Part shown: one piece after another, positions 1-8,826 of the stretch
Position numbering within the stretch: position 1 is the stretch's first letter
Layout of the letters: each line of letters opens with the position of its first letter
Assembly (NCBI GenBank): GCA_013360395.1
Contig: JABWBQ010000016.1
Location: 1 to 52,332, forward strand
Source of the DNA: Flavobacteriales bacterium
GTDB lineage: Bacteria; Bacteroidota; Bacteroidia; Flavobacteriales_F; PHOS-HE28
Length of the DNA: 52,332 nucleotides
Reading direction: 5' to 3'
The notes under the pieces: model-generated
The model's input: the letters and a program-made list of their open reading frames with translations, nothing else
Database searches by the model: none
Told to the model about the DNA's origin: nothing
Translations under genes and position numbers: made by a program

Positions 1-2258
1 TAGGCGCCGGGGGCCAGCCGGCCGATGTCGATGCCCTGCCGCGGTTGTTCCACGCGACCGGCCAGCACCTGCGCACCGGCGGCGTCCACCACGCGGTAGG
101 TGAGGCCTGGGGTGAACGCATCGCCCACCAGCAATTCCACCCGGTCGCCGCTCGGGTTGGGGCGCAGCACCAGCGACGCCGCAAGACCGCCGTCGCGCCC
201 GCCGATGCCCACGCCCGCATCGTTCCGCCAGAAGCCGAGGCCCCCGCGGTAGTTGCCCGTGAAAGCGTCCAGGTGCCCGTCCCCGTTGATGTCCGCCAGG
301 CTGATGCTGCTGCGCATGCCCTCGCGGATCTCCTGGAACATGCTGTCCACCTCGGTGAACAGGCCGCCGAGGTTGTTGTCGATGTTCTTGTAGTGGTGCA
401 CCCAGCCCGATTCGGAGCCCACCAACAGTTCGCGCTCGCCGTCATTGTTGACGAACATCCAGGGCACGCTGTACCCGGTCACGTTCCACCATTCGTTCAC
501 TACCACCCCGCCCAGGCTGTCGTTCTCCAGGGTCCACACCGGTGTCGTGGCGGTGCCCGTGTTGCGGTAGTAATTGATGTTGCCGTTGCGTTCGCCCACG
601 AGCAGGTCCGGCAGGGTGTCGCCGTCCACCCGCACCAGCTGGGGCGTGGCGAACTGGCCCACATCGATCTGGACCCCGTTGTTGTCGGTGATGTTGGGCG
701 TTTGCAGGCTGAAGGCGGCCACCGCACCGGTGCTCGTGTTCTGGAACCGATGGATGCGCCCTTGGAGGTCCCCGATGAGCAGGTCCTGGTCGCCATCGCC
801 GTCCAGATCGCCGAAGGCCGGATACATCGCGGCGCCTATACCGCTCCCGCTCAATCCCATGTAGTCCGTGGTCACCAAGGTGAACGCCGGGGCCGTGGCC
901 GTGCCCGTGTTCTCCAGCAGGGCCAGCTTGCCCGGGTAATCGCCGCCCGCGTTGTAGTACCCGTAGTTGGCCACCACCAGGTCCATCAGCCCGTCACCGT
1001 TGTGGTCGAAGGGCACGGGGTAGGCACCCTCGCCGAAGTCGAGCATGGCCCCCTGCCACAGGGTGCTGTCCTGCAGAATGAACACCGGCACCGCATCGGT
1101 ACCCGTGTTCAGATAGTACCACACGCTGCGGTCGTTGTGGCTCAGGCTGGTGGCGTTGGGGCTCACCACCAGGTCGCGCTTCCCGTCCTGGTTCACGTCC
1201 ACATGGTAGGCCCCGGGGAACACCGGCAGTTCCACCGGCACGTCCGAAGCGGGGTAGAGGCTGTCCTGCGCCACCATCATGGCGTTGTTCAGGCTGCCTC
1301 CGTTGAAGAGCGCGTTCAGGGTGTTGAACGAGATGTCGCCCAGGATGAGCTCCCGGACCGTATCGCCGTTGAGGTCCAGGGTGAGCAGGGTGCTGCCCAC
1401 GTGGGCGGCCGCACGGCCGTCGGCCACCAGGTCCCCATGGGTCCGCACCGCCCCCTGGCCCGGCTGCCGCATGGCGCGCACCGCATCGGCGATGGCCCCG
1501 GGCTCCAGCGGGAACTCGGGGTTGGGCACGTTGAAGCCGCAGGGGTGGTTGAGCTGCGTGGAGTTGTTGTTGATGTTCTCGCTGAAATAGCCCCAGCACC
1601 GGTTGCGCACCTCGTAGGTGAGGCTGTCGCAGGTGCCGTACTGCTCCATGCTCAAGTTCTTGTGGTACTCCACGTAGGAACCGAAGATGCTGAAGGTGAT
1701 CACGTCCAGATCGCCGTCCGCATCGATGTCGTCGATGGCCGGCACGTCCACCTGGGTCACGTACAGGTTGGGGCTCCAGGTGGGCACGTAGTTGCTGCCC
1801 ACCAGGCTGAACGCCAGTTCGAAGGCCAGCGTGCCGCCGTCGCTCACGTTGCGGTACACCCCGAAACCGCCCTGCCCCTTGGCATAGGCGAACAGGTCCT
1901 CCTTGCCGTCGCAGTTGTAATCGCGCAGCAGCGCCCAGCTGTCCAGTTCGTTGAAGGGCCAGGTGCTGCTCAGCACCGGGTCGTAGGTGTAGTTGGTGCT
2001 GCCGGGGACGCCGTCGTGCCGCAGCACCACCACTTCTCCGCCCGCCCGGTCGAAGATGAAGATGTCCTTGGTCCCGTCCAGGTCCAGGTCCGCCTGCGAG
2101 ACCTGGCACCAGTTCAACCCGCCGGCCCAGGCCATGGGCACCGGGTCGCCGTTGCGGGTCACCGGGATCGTGCCGTCGTGGTGAAGAACGAACTGGCCGT
2201 GGGCCGGGGCGCCAAGCAGGAGCAGCGCAGCGGCGGGAGGGAGGAGGGAGCGGTGCAT
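1..2258 (-). CDS. Secreted FG-GAP/VCBS-repeat protein with T9SS-like C-terminus (3' end cut by window)
   Basis: The frame read on the minus strand opens at ATG 2258 and stays open to the window edge, giving about 752 residues. The N-terminus is a signal peptide: MHR, a Leu/Ala-rich core, and a likely cut after AHG before QF. At least eight FG-GAP/VCBS-type calcium-binding motifs follow, for example DLDLDGTKDIF, DYNCDGKEDLF, DIDADGDLDV and DINGDGHLD. They are spaced about 50-80 residues apart, as in integrin-like beta-propellers. The last visible residues (RPNPSGDRVELL ... IGRLAPGA) match the beginning and middle of a T9SS type A sorting domain, so only a few residues lie outside the window. 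The protein is probably exported by Sec, crosses the outer membrane by T9SS and stays cell-surface bound. Its ligand is unknown. It is transcribed divergently from secDF. Confidence 0.9.
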   Translation of the reverse strand, partial: MHRSLLPPAAALLLLGAPAHGQFVLHHDGTIPVTRNGDPVPMAWAGGLNWCQVSQADLDLDGTKDIFIFDRAGGEVVVLRHDGVPGSTNYTYDPVLSSTWPFNELDSWALLRDYNCDGKEDLFAYAKGQGGFGVYRNVSDGGTLAFELAFSLVGSNYVPTWSPNLYVTQVDVPAIDDIDADGDLDVITFSIFGSYVEYHKNLSMEQYGTCDSLTYEVRNRCWGYFSENINNNSTQLNHPCGFNVPNPEFPLEPGAIADAVRAMRQPGQGAVRTHGDLVADGRAAAHVGSTLLTLDLNGDTVRELILGDISFNTLNALFNGGSLNNAMMVAQDSLYPASDVPVELPVFPGAYHVDVNQDGKRDLVVSPNATSLSHNDRSVWYYLNTGTDAVPVFILQDSTLWQGAMLDFGEGAYPVPFDHNGDGLMDLVVANYGYYNAGGDYPGKLALLENTGTATAPAFTLVTTDYMGLSGSGIGAAMYPAFGDLDGDGDQDLLIGDLQGRIHRFQNTSTGAVAAFSLQTPNITDNNGVQIDVGQFATPQLVRVDGDTLPDLLVGERNGNINYYRNTGTATTPVWTLENDSLGGVVVNEWWNVTGYSVPWMFVNNDGERELLVGSESGWVHHYKNIDNNLGGLFTEVDSMFQEIREGMRSSISLADINGDGHLDAFTGNYRGGLGFWRNDAGVGIGGRDGGLAASLVLRPNPSGDRVELLVGDAFTPGLTYRVVDAAGAQVLAGRVEQPRQGIDIGRLAPGA

Positions 2259-2314
2259 GGGGCGGTGGCCCACCGCGGGGCGCTGGTGCCCCGGCGGTGC
2301 CTGGCCGTGGACGG

Positions 2315-2322
2315 CAAAGCTA
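2315..2322 (-). promoter_or_regulatory. Predicted -7 box (TAGCTTTG) for the FG-GAP gene
   Basis: Read on the minus strand this is TAGCTTTG, a full match to the Bacteroidota TAnnTTTG box, 56 bases upstream of the ATG at 2258. No clear -33 TTG is visible. The leader between contains a GC-rich palindrome near 2263-2280. Confidence 0.5.
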
Positions 2323-2360
2323 GGTGGTGCCCAAGGGGTTCCGCGCGTCAGGGGGCTTTC

Positions 2361-2368
2361 TATATTTG
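2361..2368 (+). promoter_or_regulatory. Predicted -7 box (TATATTTG) for secDF
   Basis: TATATTTG matches TAnnTTTG and lies 66 bases before the SecDF ATG. It faces away from the minus-strand box at 2315-2322, so 2259-2434 is a compact divergent promoter region. The -33 region is weak (GGGGTT near 2335-2340). Confidence 0.55.
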
Positions 2369-2434
2369 CCGCCCCATTGCAAGACCGTGCCCGTCGCGGG
2401 CCGGTCCCCATCCCCCCGAAACACCCCGTCGGAC

Positions 2435-5400
2435 ATGCAGAACAGAGGCGCGTTGTGGATCTTCACCATCCTGCTGGCGCTCGCTTGCCTGTGGCAGCTT
2501 TCCTTCTCCTTCTTCACCTCGGGCGTGGAGCGGGAGGCCCGTGCGCAGGCGGCGATCCTGGCCGATTCCGTCATGGCCGTGCCGGAGAACGCCTCCGCCG
2601 ACCGGGACTCGGTGCTCATCGTCATGGAGAACCGGGTGCTGCGCGACCGGGCCGAGGAGAAGATCTATCCCCTGCTGGGCTACAGCTACCGCGAGTGCAA
2701 GGAGAAGGAAATGAACCTGGGCCTCGACCTCAAGGGCGGCATGGCCGTCACCCTGGAGGTGAGCATCCCCGAGCTGGTGGATAACCTCAGCGAGAACAGC
2801 GGCGACCCCACCTTCCAGGCGGTGATGAACGCCGCCCGCGCCCGCCAGGTCAGCAGCACCGAGGATTTCATCACCCTGTTCGCCGACGAGTGGAACAAGC
2901 AGGCCCCCAACGCCAAGATGGCCGCCGTGTTCCACTCGGCCGACAAGAAGGACATGTTCCCGCGGGAGGCCACCAACGCCGAGATCGTGGAGGCCCTGCG
3001 CCGCGAGGCCCGCACGGCCATCAACAACACGGAGAACATCCTGCGCAACCGCATCGACAAATTCGGCGTGGCCCAGCCCGGCATCCAGAAACAGCAGTTC
3101 AGCGGCCGCATCCAGGTGGAACTGCCCGGGGTGAAGGACAAGGAGCGTGTGCGCAAGGTGCTCCAGAGCACGGCCAACCTCGAGTTCTGGGAGACCTATG
3201 ACAACACCGAGGTGTACCCCCTGCTGGAGGCGGCCAACAAGCGCCTTCGGGAGGCCAAGGGCGGGGTGACGGCCACCGAGGCCACGGACGGCGGGTACAA
3301 CAAGTCCCTGCCCACGGGCGTCACCATCGACGGCCTGGCCGGCGGTGTGGAAAGCGGTCTGCTCGGCTTCCTGGAGAGCGGCCGCGCGGCGGACAAGACC
3401 ACCTGGTTCAACTTCGACCGCGTGGTGTTCCGCAGCGGCAGCGCCGAGCTGGTGACCGACAGCAGCGAGGCCCAGCTGAAGAACCTGGCCGAGATCCTCA
3501 AGGCCTATCCCGACGTGCGCCTGAAGATCGGCGGCTACACCGACAGCACCGGCAACGCCGACGCCAACCTCAAGCTCAGCCAGCAACGCGCCGAGACCGT
3601 GGTGGCCGACCTGGAGCGCAAGGGTATCGCCAAGGGGCGCCTTGAAGCCGAGGGTTACGGTGCACAGCATCCCGTGGCCAGCAACGCCACCCCGGAAGGA
3701 CGTGCCAAGAACCGCCGCATGGCACTGCGGGTGCTGGAGACCGGTGCGGTGGCCACCACCACCGACAGCACCGCCACGGATACCACCGCCGGTGAGGACC
3801 TGCTCGAAGCCCTCCGTGCCGACAGCGACTCGGCCGCCACCGACACCGCCGGTGCCCGTGCGGACTTCCAGAAGGAGAACCCCCTCTTCGCCGTGCTGAC
3901 CCCCAGCGTGTTCGGCACCCAGGCCGGCGGTTACCAGCTGGCCAAGGGCGCCGCCGTGGGCAATGCCCGCACCCTGGACACCGCCGCGGTGAACGCCACC
4001 CTGCGCGGCACCACCCTTTCCGGCGTGTTCCCGGCCGACCTGCGCTTCGCCTGGGGGGCCAAGCCCATCGAGGGCACCGACGTGCTCACCCTTTACGCCC
4101 TGCGCGTGCCGCGCGGCGGCAAGCCCAAGCTGGACGGCTCCTCCATCGTGAACGCGGCCCAGGACTTCGACATGAAGGGCGACGTGGAGGTGGTGATGCA
4201 GATGGACGCCGAGGGTGCCCAGACCTGGAAGGTGATGACCGGCGACAACGTGGGCAAGGCCGTGGCCATCGTGCTGGACGACCTGGTGTACAGCGCCCCC
4301 ACCGTGATCAGCGAGATCTCCGGCGGCCGCAGCAGCATCACCCTCGGCTCGGGCGACCTCAACCGCCAGATCCAGGAGGCCGAGGACCTGGCCAACATCC
4401 TCAAGGCCGGCGCCCTGCCCGCCCCGGCACGCATCATCGACGAAACGGTGGTGGGCCCCTCGCTCGGCGAGGAGAACATCACCAGCGGCCTCATCTCCTT
4501 CGCCGTGGCCCTGGTGGGCGTGCTGCTGGTCATGGGCCTGTACTACGCCGGCGCCGGATGGATCGCCGACATCGCCCTGCTGGCCAACGTCTTCTTCCTG
4601 GTGGGCACCATGGCTTCCATGCAGGCCACCCTCACCCTGCCCGGCATCGCCGGTATCGTGCTCACCGTCGGTATGGCCGTGGACGCCAACGTGCTCATCA
4701 ACGAACGTGTGCGTGAGGAGCTCCGCGCCGGCCGCATGCTCAAGTCCGCCATCCAGACGGCCTTCAGCAACCAGGGCGCCCTCTCGGCCATCATCGACTC
4801 CAACGTCACCACCTTCGTCACGGCCGTCATCCTCTACATCTTCGGTTCGGGCCCCATCCGCGGTTTCGCCACCACCACCGGCCTGGGCATCCTCACCTCC
4901 ATGTTCACGGCCATCTTCATCAGCCGCCTGATCATGACGTGGCGGTTGGACAAGGGTAAGACCATCACCTTCTGGAGCAACTGGTCCAAGAACATCTTCG
5001 TGAACGCCAACTACGAGTGGATGGGCCGCCGCAAGGTGTTCTACGCCATCAGCCTGGTGCTCATCGGCATCGGCATCTTCAGCATGGTCACCCGCGGTTT
5101 CAACTGGGGCGTGGACTTCAGCGGTGGCCGCGCCTATGTGGTGAAGTTCCAGGACGAAGTGGATGCCGAGGAGGTGCGCGGCGTGTTGGAACCGCTCCTG
5201 GTCGGGGAAGGCGGACGGCAATACTCCATCGGCGTGAAGACCTATGGCGGCAGCCGGCAGCTGAAGATCACCACCAACTACCTGATCGACGACCTGAGCC
5301 AGGGCACCGACGCCCGCGTGGAGCAGCGCCTCGGCGAGGGCCTGGCCAAGGTGGGCGGCGGCTACGAAGTCGTCGAGGCCCGCAAGGTGGACGCCACCAT

Positions 5401-5953
5401 CAGCGACGACATCAAGACCAAGGCCATCACCTCGGTGCTCATCGCCCTGGTCTTCATGTTCATCTACATCGGTGTCCGGTTCAACAACTGGCAGTACGGC
5501 ATCGGCGCACTGCTCTCCTTGGTGCACGACACGCTGATCGTGCTGGGCCTCTACTCCCTGTTGTGGGGCGTGGTGGGCTTCTCCCTGGAGATCGACGAGG
5601 CCTTCATCGCCGTCATCCTCACCGTCATCGGGTACTCGATCAACGATACCGTGGTGGTGTTCGACCGCATCCGGGAGTACTTGCGTGAGCACAAGCGCGA
5701 GGACACCATGACCGTGTTCAACAAGGCCATCAACTCCACCCTGAGCCGTACGCTGAACACCGGTTTCAACACCATGCTGGTGCTGCTGATCATCTTCTTC
5801 TTCGGCGGGGTGAGCATCAAAGGCTTCGTGTTCGGCCTGTTCGTGGGCATCGTGGTGGGCACCTACAGCTCCATCTTCGTGGCCTCCGCCATTGCGGCGG
5901 ACCTGCTGAAGAACAAGGAGCGCAAAGCCGCTCCGGCCGGCGTCACCGCCTGA
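2435..5953 (+). CDS. secDF: SecDF fusion protein with an OmpA-type domain inserted in the SecD periplasmic head
   Basis: This is the accessory subunit of the Sec translocon (1172 aa), which uses the proton motive force to pull proteins out of the SecYEG channel. The start ATG 2435 gives MQNRGALWIF followed by the first membrane helix (about 8-27). The SecD signature LGLDLKGG is at 95-102. The SecD membrane block spans about 673-840 with VGMAVDANVLI. The SecF half starts near 858 and carries GVDFSGG and SINDTVVVFDRIRE. Between the first part of the P1 head (ends near 285) and the rest of P1 (from about 486, QKENPLF) lies an insertion. Residues 290-320 resemble the linker of DUF937-OmpA proteins, and 323-436 form a full OmpA C-terminal domain with GGYTDSTG and LSQQRA. 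A Thr/Ser/Asp/Ala-rich linker (437-485) follows. Fused SecDF is normal in Bacteroidota, usually near 1000 aa; the OmpA insert is not. Reading frame and codon use are uninterrupted. Confidence 0.97.
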   Translation: MQNRGALWIFTILLALACLWQLSFSFFTSGVEREARAQAAILADSVMAVPENASADRDSVLIVMENRVLRDRAEEKIYPLLGYSYRECKEKEMNLGLDLKGGMAVTLEVSIPELVDNLSENSGDPTFQAVMNAARARQVSSTEDFITLFADEWNKQAPNAKMAAVFHSADKKDMFPREATNAEIVEALRREARTAINNTENILRNRIDKFGVAQPGIQKQQFSGRIQVELPGVKDKERVRKVLQSTANLEFWETYDNTEVYPLLEAANKRLREAKGGVTATEATDGGYNKSLPTGVTIDGLAGGVESGLLGFLESGRAADKTTWFNFDRVVFRSGSAELVTDSSEAQLKNLAEILKAYPDVRLKIGGYTDSTGNADANLKLSQQRAETVVADLERKGIAKGRLEAEGYGAQHPVASNATPEGRAKNRRMALRVLETGAVATTTDSTATDTTAGEDLLEALRADSDSAATDTAGARADFQKENPLFAVLTPSVFGTQAGGYQLAKGAAVGNARTLDTAAVNATLRGTTLSGVFPADLRFAWGAKPIEGTDVLTLYALRVPRGGKPKLDGSSIVNAAQDFDMKGDVEVVMQMDAEGAQTWKVMTGDNVGKAVAIVLDDLVYSAPTVISEISGGRSSITLGSGDLNRQIQEAEDLANILKAGALPAPARIIDETVVGPSLGEENITSGLISFAVALVGVLLVMGLYYAGAGWIADIALLANVFFLVGTMASMQATLTLPGIAGIVLTVGMAVDANVLINERVREELRAGRMLKSAIQTAFSNQGALSAIIDSNVTTFVTAVILYIFGSGPIRGFATTTGLGILTSMFTAIFISRLIMTWRLDKGKTITFWSNWSKNIFVNANYEWMGRRKVFYAISLVLIGIGIFSMVTRGFNWGVDFSGGRAYVVKFQDEVDAEEVRGVLEPLLVGEGGRQYSIGVKTYGGSRQLKITTNYLIDDLSQGTDARVEQRLGEGLAKVGGGYEVVEARKVDATISDDIKTKAITSVLIALVFMFIYIGVRFNNWQYGIGALLSLVHDTLIVLGLYSLLWGVVGFSLEIDEAFIAVILTVIGYSINDTVVVFDRIREYLREHKREDTMTVFNKAINSTLSRTLNTGFNTMLVLLIIFFFGGVSIKGFVFGLFVGIVVGTYSSIFVASAIAADLLKNKERKAAPAGVTA

Positions 5954-5971
5954 TCGGACCCGTCGCATCCG

Positions 5972-6000
5972 AAGGTCCCGCAGCAGCCCTGCGGGACCTT
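5972..6000 (+). terminator. Intrinsic terminator-like hairpin after secDF
   Basis: A perfect 12-bp stem (AAGGTCCCGCAG / CTGCGGGACCTT, loop CAGCC) starts 19 bases after the SecDF stop and is followed by CCTACTTTT. It separates secDF from tatA, which has its own -7 box immediately downstream. Confidence 0.75.
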
Positions 6001-6002
6001 CC

Positions 6003-6010
6003 TACTTTTG
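6003..6010 (+). promoter_or_regulatory. Predicted -7 box (TACTTTTG) for tatA
   Basis: TACTTTTG matches TAnnTTTG, lies directly after the terminator hairpin and only 8 bases before the tatA ATG. If used, the mRNA would be nearly leaderless. Confidence 0.5.
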
Positions 6011-6018
6011 GACGGACC

Positions 6019-6327
6019 ATGGGCGTGTTCCTGCTCTTCGACATCAGCGGCGGCGAACTGATCGTCATCCTGCTCTTCGTGCTGCTGTTCTTCGGGGCCA
6101 AGGGCATTCCCGACATCGCCCGCACCGCCGGCCGGGCCATGCGCCAGTTGCGCGATGCCACCGACGATGTGCAGCGCGAGATCCGCAAGGGGGCCAGCGA
6201 GGTGCGCCGCGAGGTGGAGGCCCAGCAACGGGCCTTCGACGCCCGGCCTGTCGAAGGGAGCACGGCCCAGCGGCCCGAGCTCCCGACGCCACCCGCACCG
6301 CCGGCCGAACCGCCCGCGGGCACCTGA
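6019..6327 (+). CDS. tatA: TatA/TatB-family twin-arginine translocase subunit
   Basis: A 102-aa protein with the TatA/B/Hcf106 layout. A short periplasmic start is followed by one membrane helix (GGELIVILLFVLLFFGAKGIP, about 11-31), containing the conserved Phe-Gly hinge and the Pro of the 'FG-xKxIP' motif. An amphipathic helix follows (ARTAGRAMRQLRDATDD) and then a Pro/Ala-rich tail. The N-terminal MGVFLLFDISGGE is the form common in Bacteroidota, where one TatA-like protein often serves alongside TatC. It would form the pore for folded, cofactor-bearing proteins. No tatC is in the window. The acidic-to-basic pattern after the helix fits TatA better than TatB, but the two cannot be separated firmly here. 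Confidence 0.9.
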   Translation: MGVFLLFDISGGELIVILLFVLLFFGAKGIPDIARTAGRAMRQLRDATDDVQREIRKGASEVRREVEAQQRAFDARPVEGSTAQRPELPTPPAPPAEPPAGT

Positions 6328-6519
6328 TCCGCTCTTCCCACACCCTGTCCGTGCCGCGATCTCCGCGGCCTGCCGTCCTACGCCGTGCCGCACCGTGGTA
6401 CTGTTGGAAAAATTCTCACCCCCCCCCTGGATCAATAGGGTGTTTGAAAAAAATCATTGAAATATCGGAGCATACCCCCTTTGGAAGATACCTTCGCCGC
6501 CGAAAAACCATCCATTTCC

Positions 6520-8712
6520 ATGTCAGCCCCCTATTTGCGCTCGAAGGCCCAGGAGGACGTCCTGAACCGGGAACCCCGTACGGTGGAGCCACCCGGCATG
6601 CGCATCAGCGAGTACTTCGGTGCGCACGTCTTCGGCGAGGAGGCCATGCGCATGTTCCTCACCGAGGAGGCCTATTTCGCGGTGCGGCAGGCCATGACCG
6701 ACGGCAGCCGGATCGACCGCAAGCTGGCCGACCAGGTGGCCAGCGGCATGAAGGAATGGGCCGCCAGCAAGGGGGCCACGCATTACACCCATTGGTTCCA
6801 GCCGCTCACCGGCACCAGCGCCGAGAAGCACGACGCCTTCTTCGAGCCCATCGGCAACGGCCGCAGCATCGAGCGCTTCGATGGCAGCATGCTGGTGCAA
6901 CAGGAGCCCGATGCCAGCAGCTTCCCCAGCGGGGGGATCCGCAACACCTTCGAGGCACGCGGGTACAGCGCCTGGGACCCCGGCAGCCCCGCCTTCCTGA
7001 TCGGCCGCACGCTGTGCATCCCCAGCATCTTCATCAGCTATACAGGCGAGGCGCTCGACCACAAGACCCCCCTGCTGCGCGCCATCAAGGCCGTGGACGA
7101 GGCCGCCACGCCCATCTGCCAGTGGTTCGACAAGGACGTCACCAAGGTGTCCTGCACCCTGGGCTGGGAGCAGGAGTACTTCCTGATCGATGAGGCCCAC
7201 TACTACGCGCGGCCCGACATCATGATGACCGGTCGCGCCCTCTTCGGCCATGGGCCGGCCAAGGGCCAGCAGCTGGAGGATCACTACTTCGGCAGCATCC
7301 CCGAGCGGGCCCGGTCCTTCATGCGCGACTTCGAGACCGAGGCGCTCCAACTGGGCATCCCGGTGAAGACGCGCCACAACGAGGTGGCCCCCAACCAGTT
7401 CGAGTGCGCCCCGGTGTTCGAGGAGCTCAACCTGGCGGTGGACCACAACATGCTGTTGATGGACGTGATGGAGAAGACCGCGCGCAAGCACCGGTTCCGC
7501 GTGCTCTTCCACGAAAAACCCTACGCCGGCGTGAACGGCAGTGGCAAGCACAACAACTGGAGCCTGGCCACCAACACCGGCAGGAACCTGCTCCGCCCCG
7601 CCAGGACGCCGAAGGAGAACATGCAGTTCCTCACCTTCTTCGTCAACACCATCGCCGCCATCAACGCCCATGCGGACGTGCTGCGGGCCAGCATCGCCAG
7701 CGCCGGGAACGACCATCGCCTGGGGGCCAACGAGGCGCCGCCCGCCATCATCAGCGTCTTCATCGGCGAGCACCTCAGCAAGCTGCTCGACGAACTGGAG
7801 CGCAACGTGAAGAGCACCATGAGCCCGGCCCTGAAGACCGAGCTCAAGCTCGACATCGGCCGCATCCCCCCGGTGCTGCTGGACAACACCGACCGCAACC
7901 GCACCAGTCCCTTCGCCTTCACGGGCAACAAGTTCGAGTTCCGCGCCGTGGGCAGCAGCGCCAACTGCGCCGGGGCCATGACCGTGCTCAACACCATCGT
8001 GGCCCAGCAGCTCACCACCTTCCGCCGGCGTGTGGATGCCTTGGTGGACAAGGGGACCAAGCGGGACGAGGCCATCCTGCGCGAGCTGCGCGAACTGATC
8101 GTGGAGAGCAAGCGCATCCGTTTCGAGGGCAACGGCTACAGCGATGAATGGAAGGCCGAGGCCGCCCGCCGTGGCCTGGACAACACGCCCGACACACCCC
8201 GGGCGCTGGATGTGTGGGGCCGCAAGGAGACCAAGAAGCTCTTCGCCGACATGGGGGTGCTGAGCGAGGTGGAGCTGGAGGCCCGCCACGAGATCGAGCT
8301 CCACAGCTACATGCTCAAGGTGCAGATCGAGAGCCGGGTGGCCGGCGACCTGGCCCGCAACCACATCGTGCCCCCGGCGATCACCTACCAGAACCGCCTG
8401 CTGGAGAACGTGCGCGGCCTGCGCGAGGTGCTCGGCCCCGAGAAGGCCGCCGGGGCCACCGCCGCCCAGCTCACCCTCATCGCCGAGATCAGCGAGCACC
8501 TCGAACGGGTCATCACCCTCGTGGACGAGATGGTGGAGGCCCGCAAGAAGGCCAACGCCATCACCTCCTCCCGCGAAAAGGCCATCGCCTACTGCGACAC
8601 CGTGAAGCCCTTCCTGGACCGGATCCGCTACCACAGCAACAAGCTGGAGCTGCTGGTGGACGACGAGATCTGGCCGCTGCCCAAGCTGCGCGAACTGCTC
8701 TTCACCCGCTGA
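6520..8712 (+). CDS. glnN: Type III glutamine synthetase (GlnN family)
   Basis: A 730-aa ATP-dependent enzyme that makes glutamine from glutamate and ammonia. It belongs to the large GSIII class typical of Bacteroidota and cyanobacteria. The start ATG 6520 gives MSAPYLRSKAQ; an in-frame ATG at 6457 would add 21 residues unlike the family. Family landmarks include FGAHVFGEEAM near the N-terminus, THYTHWFQPLTG (about 87-98), CTLGWEQEYFLID in the ATP/glutamate-binding core, NEVAPNQFECAPVFEE, and GVNGSGKHNNWS. Its length is standard (about 700-730). It appears monocistronic: 192 bases separate it from tatA, and a new promoter precedes the next gene. GSIII enzymes are dodecamers and are not controlled by the adenylylation system of GSI; no regulator is adjacent. 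Confidence 0.95.
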   Translation: MSAPYLRSKAQEDVLNREPRTVEPPGMRISEYFGAHVFGEEAMRMFLTEEAYFAVRQAMTDGSRIDRKLADQVASGMKEWAASKGATHYTHWFQPLTGTSAEKHDAFFEPIGNGRSIERFDGSMLVQQEPDASSFPSGGIRNTFEARGYSAWDPGSPAFLIGRTLCIPSIFISYTGEALDHKTPLLRAIKAVDEAATPICQWFDKDVTKVSCTLGWEQEYFLIDEAHYYARPDIMMTGRALFGHGPAKGQQLEDHYFGSIPERARSFMRDFETEALQLGIPVKTRHNEVAPNQFECAPVFEELNLAVDHNMLLMDVMEKTARKHRFRVLFHEKPYAGVNGSGKHNNWSLATNTGRNLLRPARTPKENMQFLTFFVNTIAAINAHADVLRASIASAGNDHRLGANEAPPAIISVFIGEHLSKLLDELERNVKSTMSPALKTELKLDIGRIPPVLLDNTDRNRTSPFAFTGNKFEFRAVGSSANCAGAMTVLNTIVAQQLTTFRRRVDALVDKGTKRDEAILRELRELIVESKRIRFEGNGYSDEWKAEAARRGLDNTPDTPRALDVWGRKETKKLFADMGVLSEVELEARHEIELHSYMLKVQIESRVAGDLARNHIVPPAITYQNRLLENVRGLREVLGPEKAAGATAAQLTLIAEISEHLERVITLVDEMVEARKKANAITSSREKAIAYCDTVKPFLDRIRYHSNKLELLVDDEIWPLPKLRELLFTR

Positions 8713-8784
8713 ACCGCCGGGCCGGGCATGGTGGGCGGGAACACCGTCCACGCCATGGAACAGGCGCCGCTTTCAACATTTGCT

Positions 8785-8792
8785 TACTTTCG
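8785..8792 (+). promoter_or_regulatory. Possible -7 box variant (TACTTTCG) for the PorE-like gene
   Basis: TACTTTCG differs from TAnnTTTG at one base and lies 34 bases before the ATG at 8827. The same octamer occurs 28 bases before the NamZ gene (43954-43961), which supports it as a local variant. Confidence 0.35.
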
Positions 8793-8826
8793 CCCGGACC
8801 CAACCGGACTTATCCCGCACGACCCG

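Noticed and set aside
6457-6519. Upstream ATG extending glutamine synthetase by 21 residues
   Set aside because: The added residues do not resemble the family, whose usual length is met from ATG 6520.
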